A stretch of 64,000 nucleotides of DNA from Acetobacterium sp. KB-1 (GTDB taxonomy: Bacteria > Bacillota > Clostridia > Eubacteriales > Eubacteriaceae): positions 248,001 to 312,000 of the forward strand of contig NZ_CP030040.1 of NCBI RefSeq assembly GCF_003260995.1, written 5' to 3'. This document shows, piece by piece, positions 61,555-64,000 of this stretch. The notes under the pieces were generated by a model. It saw only the letters and a list, made by a program, of their open reading frames with translations. It searched no databases and was not told the origin of the DNA. How positions within the stretch are numbered: the first letter of the stretch is position 1; every line of letters begins with the position of its first letter. The position numbers were made by a program, and so were the translations under genes.

Positions 61555-62807
61555 TGAAAAAGACTGTTTGGATTTGGAACCATTATGCCACAAGTATGTA
61601 TAAGGATCGTGCCGGGAGGCATTACTCTTTTGCACAAAATCTAAGGAAAAGAGGCTACAATCCTGTTATTTTCTGTGCCTCAACCAATCATTTTTCGAAT
61701 GAAAATATTGAGATTGAAAAGAATAATTATCGGGTGGATGTAATCGATGAGATCCCTTTTGTGATTATAAAAACACCTGATTATGTTGGAAATGCAAGAA
61801 AAAGGCTCTATAACATGATGCGTTTTTATAAAAATCTCTTCCCGGTTGCAAAAGAATATGCAAAAAAAAATAAAAAACCGGATGTCATTCTGGCGTCAAG
61901 TGTTCATCCTCTCACCCTGATTGCGGGCATAAAAATCGCAAAGAAGTTTAAAGTCCCCTGTATTTGCGAAGTGCGGGATTTATGGCCAGAAAGTATTGTG
62001 GCCTATAGCGGTTTAAAAAGAACCAGCCTGATTGCAAAAGTGCTTTATCGCGGCGAAAAATGGATCTATGAAAAGGCAGACAAACTTATCTTTACCATGG
62101 AAGGTGGGACTGATTACATCATTGAACGCGGGTGGAGTAAACAAAATGGTGGCTCTATTGATCTTAAAAAAGTATATCACATCAATAATGGCGTTGATTT
62201 AGCTGCTTTTAAAAGAAATCAGACAATTTATAAATTGGAAGACCGGGATTTAGACAATGAGCAAACCTTTAAAGTCATCTATACCGGGTCAATTCGCCTT
62301 GTGAATAACATAAAAACCATTGTTGATGCAGCTCGAGTTGTCAAAAATGAAACGGTCAATCAGATTATATTCCTTATTTATGGTGATGGCAGTGATAAAA
62401 AAAACCTGGAAGATTTTTGTAAAAAAAATAACATTGACAATGTTGTGTTTAAAGGTTATGTCAGCAAAAATAAAATACCCTATGTCTTAAGTAAATCAAA
62501 TCTTAATATCATTCACTTTGAAGACAATCAAATAAAAAAGTACGGGGCCAGTCTCAATAAAATGTTTGAATATTTTGCCAGTGGAAAACCTACGGTTTCT
62601 GACTGTGAGTTTGGTTATGATCTTATAAAAAAGTACCATTGCGGAGTGGTGGTTGATCAGGCCGATCCGAAACAATTAGCCAAAACGATTATCCACTTTA
62701 GCAATATGCCGGGAAGCGAGTATCAGCAATACTGTGAAAATGCCTTAAAGGCTGCGAAGGACTATGATTATCAGCGGTTAACGGAAAAACTTATCGAATT
62801 AATTTAA
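61551..62807 (+). CDS. Glycosyltransferase family 4 protein
   Basis: 418 aa GT-B glycosyltransferase. An N-terminal domain with RAGRHYSFAQNLRKRGYNP (~21-39) and CEVRDLWPESIVAY near 140; a C-terminal domain with VIYTGSIRLVNNIKTIVDAA (~241-260), FLIYGDGSDKKNLE (~279-292), FKGYVSKNKIPYVLSKSNL, and the nucleotide-sugar ExFxxG-like KMFEYFASGKPTV (~337-349). It resembles enzymes adding the second sugar in surface-glycan assembly. Start overlaps the acetyltransferase stop (ATGA). The donor and acceptor cannot be told from sequence. Confidence 0.87.
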   Translation: MMKKTVWIWNHYATSMYKDRAGRHYSFAQNLRKRGYNPVIFCASTNHFSNENIEIEKNNYRVDVIDEIPFVIIKTPDYVGNARKRLYNMMRFYKNLFPVAKEYAKKNKKPDVILASSVHPLTLIAGIKIAKKFKVPCICEVRDLWPESIVAYSGLKRTSLIAKVLYRGEKWIYEKADKLIFTMEGGTDYIIERGWSKQNGGSIDLKKVYHINNGVDLAAFKRNQTIYKLEDRDLDNEQTFKVIYTGSIRLVNNIKTIVDAARVVKNETVNQIIFLIYGDGSDKKNLEDFCKKNNIDNVVFKGYVSKNKIPYVLSKSNLNIIHFEDNQIKKYGASLNKMFEYFASGKPTVSDCEFGYDLIKKYHCGVVVDQADPKQLAKTIIHFSNMPGSEYQQYCENALKAAKDYDYQRLTEKLIELI

Positions 62808-62820
62808 AGGGAGTTATAAA

Positions 62821-64000
62821 ATGACGATCAAAGAGAAATTAATTTCTAAAACAGCAATCTTAGGTGTAGTCGGTCTTGGTTATGTGGGGCTGCCACTGGC
62901 AGTGGAAAAAGCCAAAGCTGGTTTTAAAACCATTGGTTTTGACGTCCAAAAAGAAAAAGTTGACATGGTTAATGCTGGTAATAATTATATTGGGGATGTG
63001 GTGAATGAAGATCTGGAAGAAATTGTGACGTCAGGCCTGCTTTCGGCTACAACGGATTTTTCAAAGGTAGCAGCAGCCGATTGCGTATGCATTTGCGTGC
63101 CAACACCCCTTGATGAACACCAGCAGCCGGATATTAGCTATGTTAAATCCTCGGCGGAGAGCATTGTTCCATACATGCATAAAGAAATGCTGATTGTTCT
63201 GGAATCGACCACCTATCCTGGGACAACAGAAGAACTGCTTAAACCAATTTTTGAATCGTCCGGATTAAAATGCGGAGAGGATTTCTTTCTGGCTTTTTCA
63301 CCTGAACGGGTTGATCCCGGAAATCTGATCTACAAAACAAAAAACACACCTAAGGTGACCGGAGGCATCACCCCCCAGTGTACCGAAGTTGCCGCTGCTA
63401 TGTATGAGAGTATTTTGCAGGCTCCCATTTATCGGGTTTCCTCACCAGCCGTAGCAGAAATGGAAAAGATTCTTGAAAATACCTATCGTAATATTAATAT
63501 TGGGTTAGTAAATGAGCTAGCCATGTTGTGCCATAAAATGGGGATCAGCATCTGGGAGGTAATTGATGCCGCCAAATCAAAACCCTATGGATTTCAGGCT
63601 TTTTATCCCGGCCCGGGGGTTGGTGGGCACTGTATTCCATTAGATCCTTACTATCTTTCCTGGAAAGCCCGGGAGTACGGATTTCATACATCAATGATTG
63701 AATCGTCGATGATGGTAAATGACCGGATGCCCGAGTATTGTGCTGAGCGCGCCAGTAAGATTTTGAATTGGCATAAAAAAACATTAAAAGGCGCCAAAAT
63801 CCTGTTTCTTGGTGTCGCATACAAACAGGATATTGGTGATTATAGAGAAAGTCCGGCAATTAAATTAATGGATGAAATCGAAAACGAAGGGGCAGAGGTA
63901 TGTTACTATGATTCATTTGTACCTGAATTTCAGGAACATGGAAAAGTACGAAAAGGTGAGGAACAACTAACCATCGAACTGATTGAATCGGCTGATCTGG
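62821..64000 (+). CDS. UDP-sugar 6-dehydrogenase (WecC/WbpA/TviB type), 3' end outside window
   Basis: At least 393 aa, open at the window end. An NAD-binding Rossmann GVVGLGYVGLPLAVEKAKAG (~14-33), CVCICVPTPLDEH (~86-98), ESTTYPGTTEELL (~122-134), FSPERVDPGN (~159-168), and the catalytic cysteine in GPGVGGHCIPLDPYYLSW (~262-279); then the C-terminal substrate domain (KGAKILFLGVAYKQDIGDYR). It oxidises a UDP-hexose(amine) to the uronate, twice using NAD. UDP-GlcNAc or UDP-ManNAc is more likely than UDP-Glc from the motif style. SD agggag precedes the ATG. It continues the polysaccharide operon. Confidence 0.9.
   Translation, partial: MTIKEKLISKTAILGVVGLGYVGLPLAVEKAKAGFKTIGFDVQKEKVDMVNAGNNYIGDVVNEDLEEIVTSGLLSATTDFSKVAAADCVCICVPTPLDEHQQPDISYVKSSAESIVPYMHKEMLIVLESTTYPGTTEELLKPIFESSGLKCGEDFFLAFSPERVDPGNLIYKTKNTPKVTGGITPQCTEVAAAMYESILQAPIYRVSSPAVAEMEKILENTYRNINIGLVNELAMLCHKMGISIWEVIDAAKSKPYGFQAFYPGPGVGGHCIPLDPYYLSWKAREYGFHTSMIESSMMVNDRMPEYCAERASKILNWHKKTLKGAKILFLGVAYKQDIGDYRESPAIKLMDEIENEGAEVCYYDSFVPEFQEHGKVRKGEEQLTIELIESADL

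Noticed and set aside
63545-63859. 104-codon minus-strand frame near the window end
   Set aside because: The plus strand here encodes the conserved UDP-sugar dehydrogenase, including its catalytic cysteine region.
1-64000. Prophage, CRISPR array, intact insertion sequence, rRNA operon
   Set aside because: I looked on both strands and saw no regularly spaced repeats, transposase, integrase, phage structural genes or rRNA sequence.

Overview
The window reads as chromosome of a strictly anaerobic, acetogenic Clostridia member, most likely Acetobacterium or a close relative (Eubacteriaceae). The gene orders are Firmicutes orders: rlmN-prpC-prkC-rsgA-thiN, asp23-fakA-recG-rsmD-coaD, DUF177-rpmF-plsX-acpP-rnc-smc-ftsY, and ylxM-ffh-rpsP-khpA-rimM-trmD-rplS-lepB-rbgA-rnhB-yraN. 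The acetate kinase, the StnABC-type bifurcating transhydrogenase and the ferredoxin-rich proteins fit an acetogen. The genus is inferred from these features; no database search was made.

Layout. 1-8440: translation and signalling genes (end of fmt, a Zn peptidase, rsmB, rlmN, the PP2C phosphatase/PASTA kinase pair, rsgA, thiN), closed by a terminator. 8440-16460: rpmB on the minus strand, then asp23-fakA-recG-rsmD-coaD, a coiled-coil protein, an S1-domain protein and a DUF362/ferredoxin protein. 16460-18810: ilvBN behind a clean sigma-A-type promoter. 18810-20470: a gene-poor stretch and an iron alcohol dehydrogenase broken by an 8-bp tandem repeat. 20470-26820: a three-gene operon whose domains match Sporomusa-type transhydrogenase (StnABC), linking NADH, NADPH and ferredoxin. 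26970-28023: a minus-strand XRE repressor/DUF3169 pair with a near-textbook autoregulatory promoter. 28070-35640: polA, coaE (with a 10-bp tandem repeat at its end), tRNA-Leu(GAG), a DUF1002 protein, an HD-GYP protein, adk, a DUF5661 protein and a Rieske ferredoxin. 35670-41320 (minus): a soluble Cache-CheW sensor with an internally duplicated sensor unit, a type-B carboxylesterase and tmcAL. 41460-56970: ackA and then a long, nearly continuous block for lipid initiation, RNA processing, chromosome segregation, SRP, ribosome assembly and protein export. 57060-57380 (minus): a MazG-like protein. 57480-64000: the start of a surface-polysaccharide locus (beta-helix protein, PglE/PglC/PglD-like trio, glycosyltransferase, UDP-sugar dehydrogenase running off the end).

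The clearest unexplained signals are: a 92-nt long-range RNA hairpin ahead of rsgA; a perfect 12+12 bp inverted repeat centred on the -10 box of the DUF177-rpmF-plsX promoter; two short tandem repeats that set the reading frame in adh and coaE; the duplicated Cache-CheW protein; and a Cys/His-rich N-terminal tail on the StnA-like subunit. I saw no prophage, CRISPR array, intact insertion sequence or rRNA operon.
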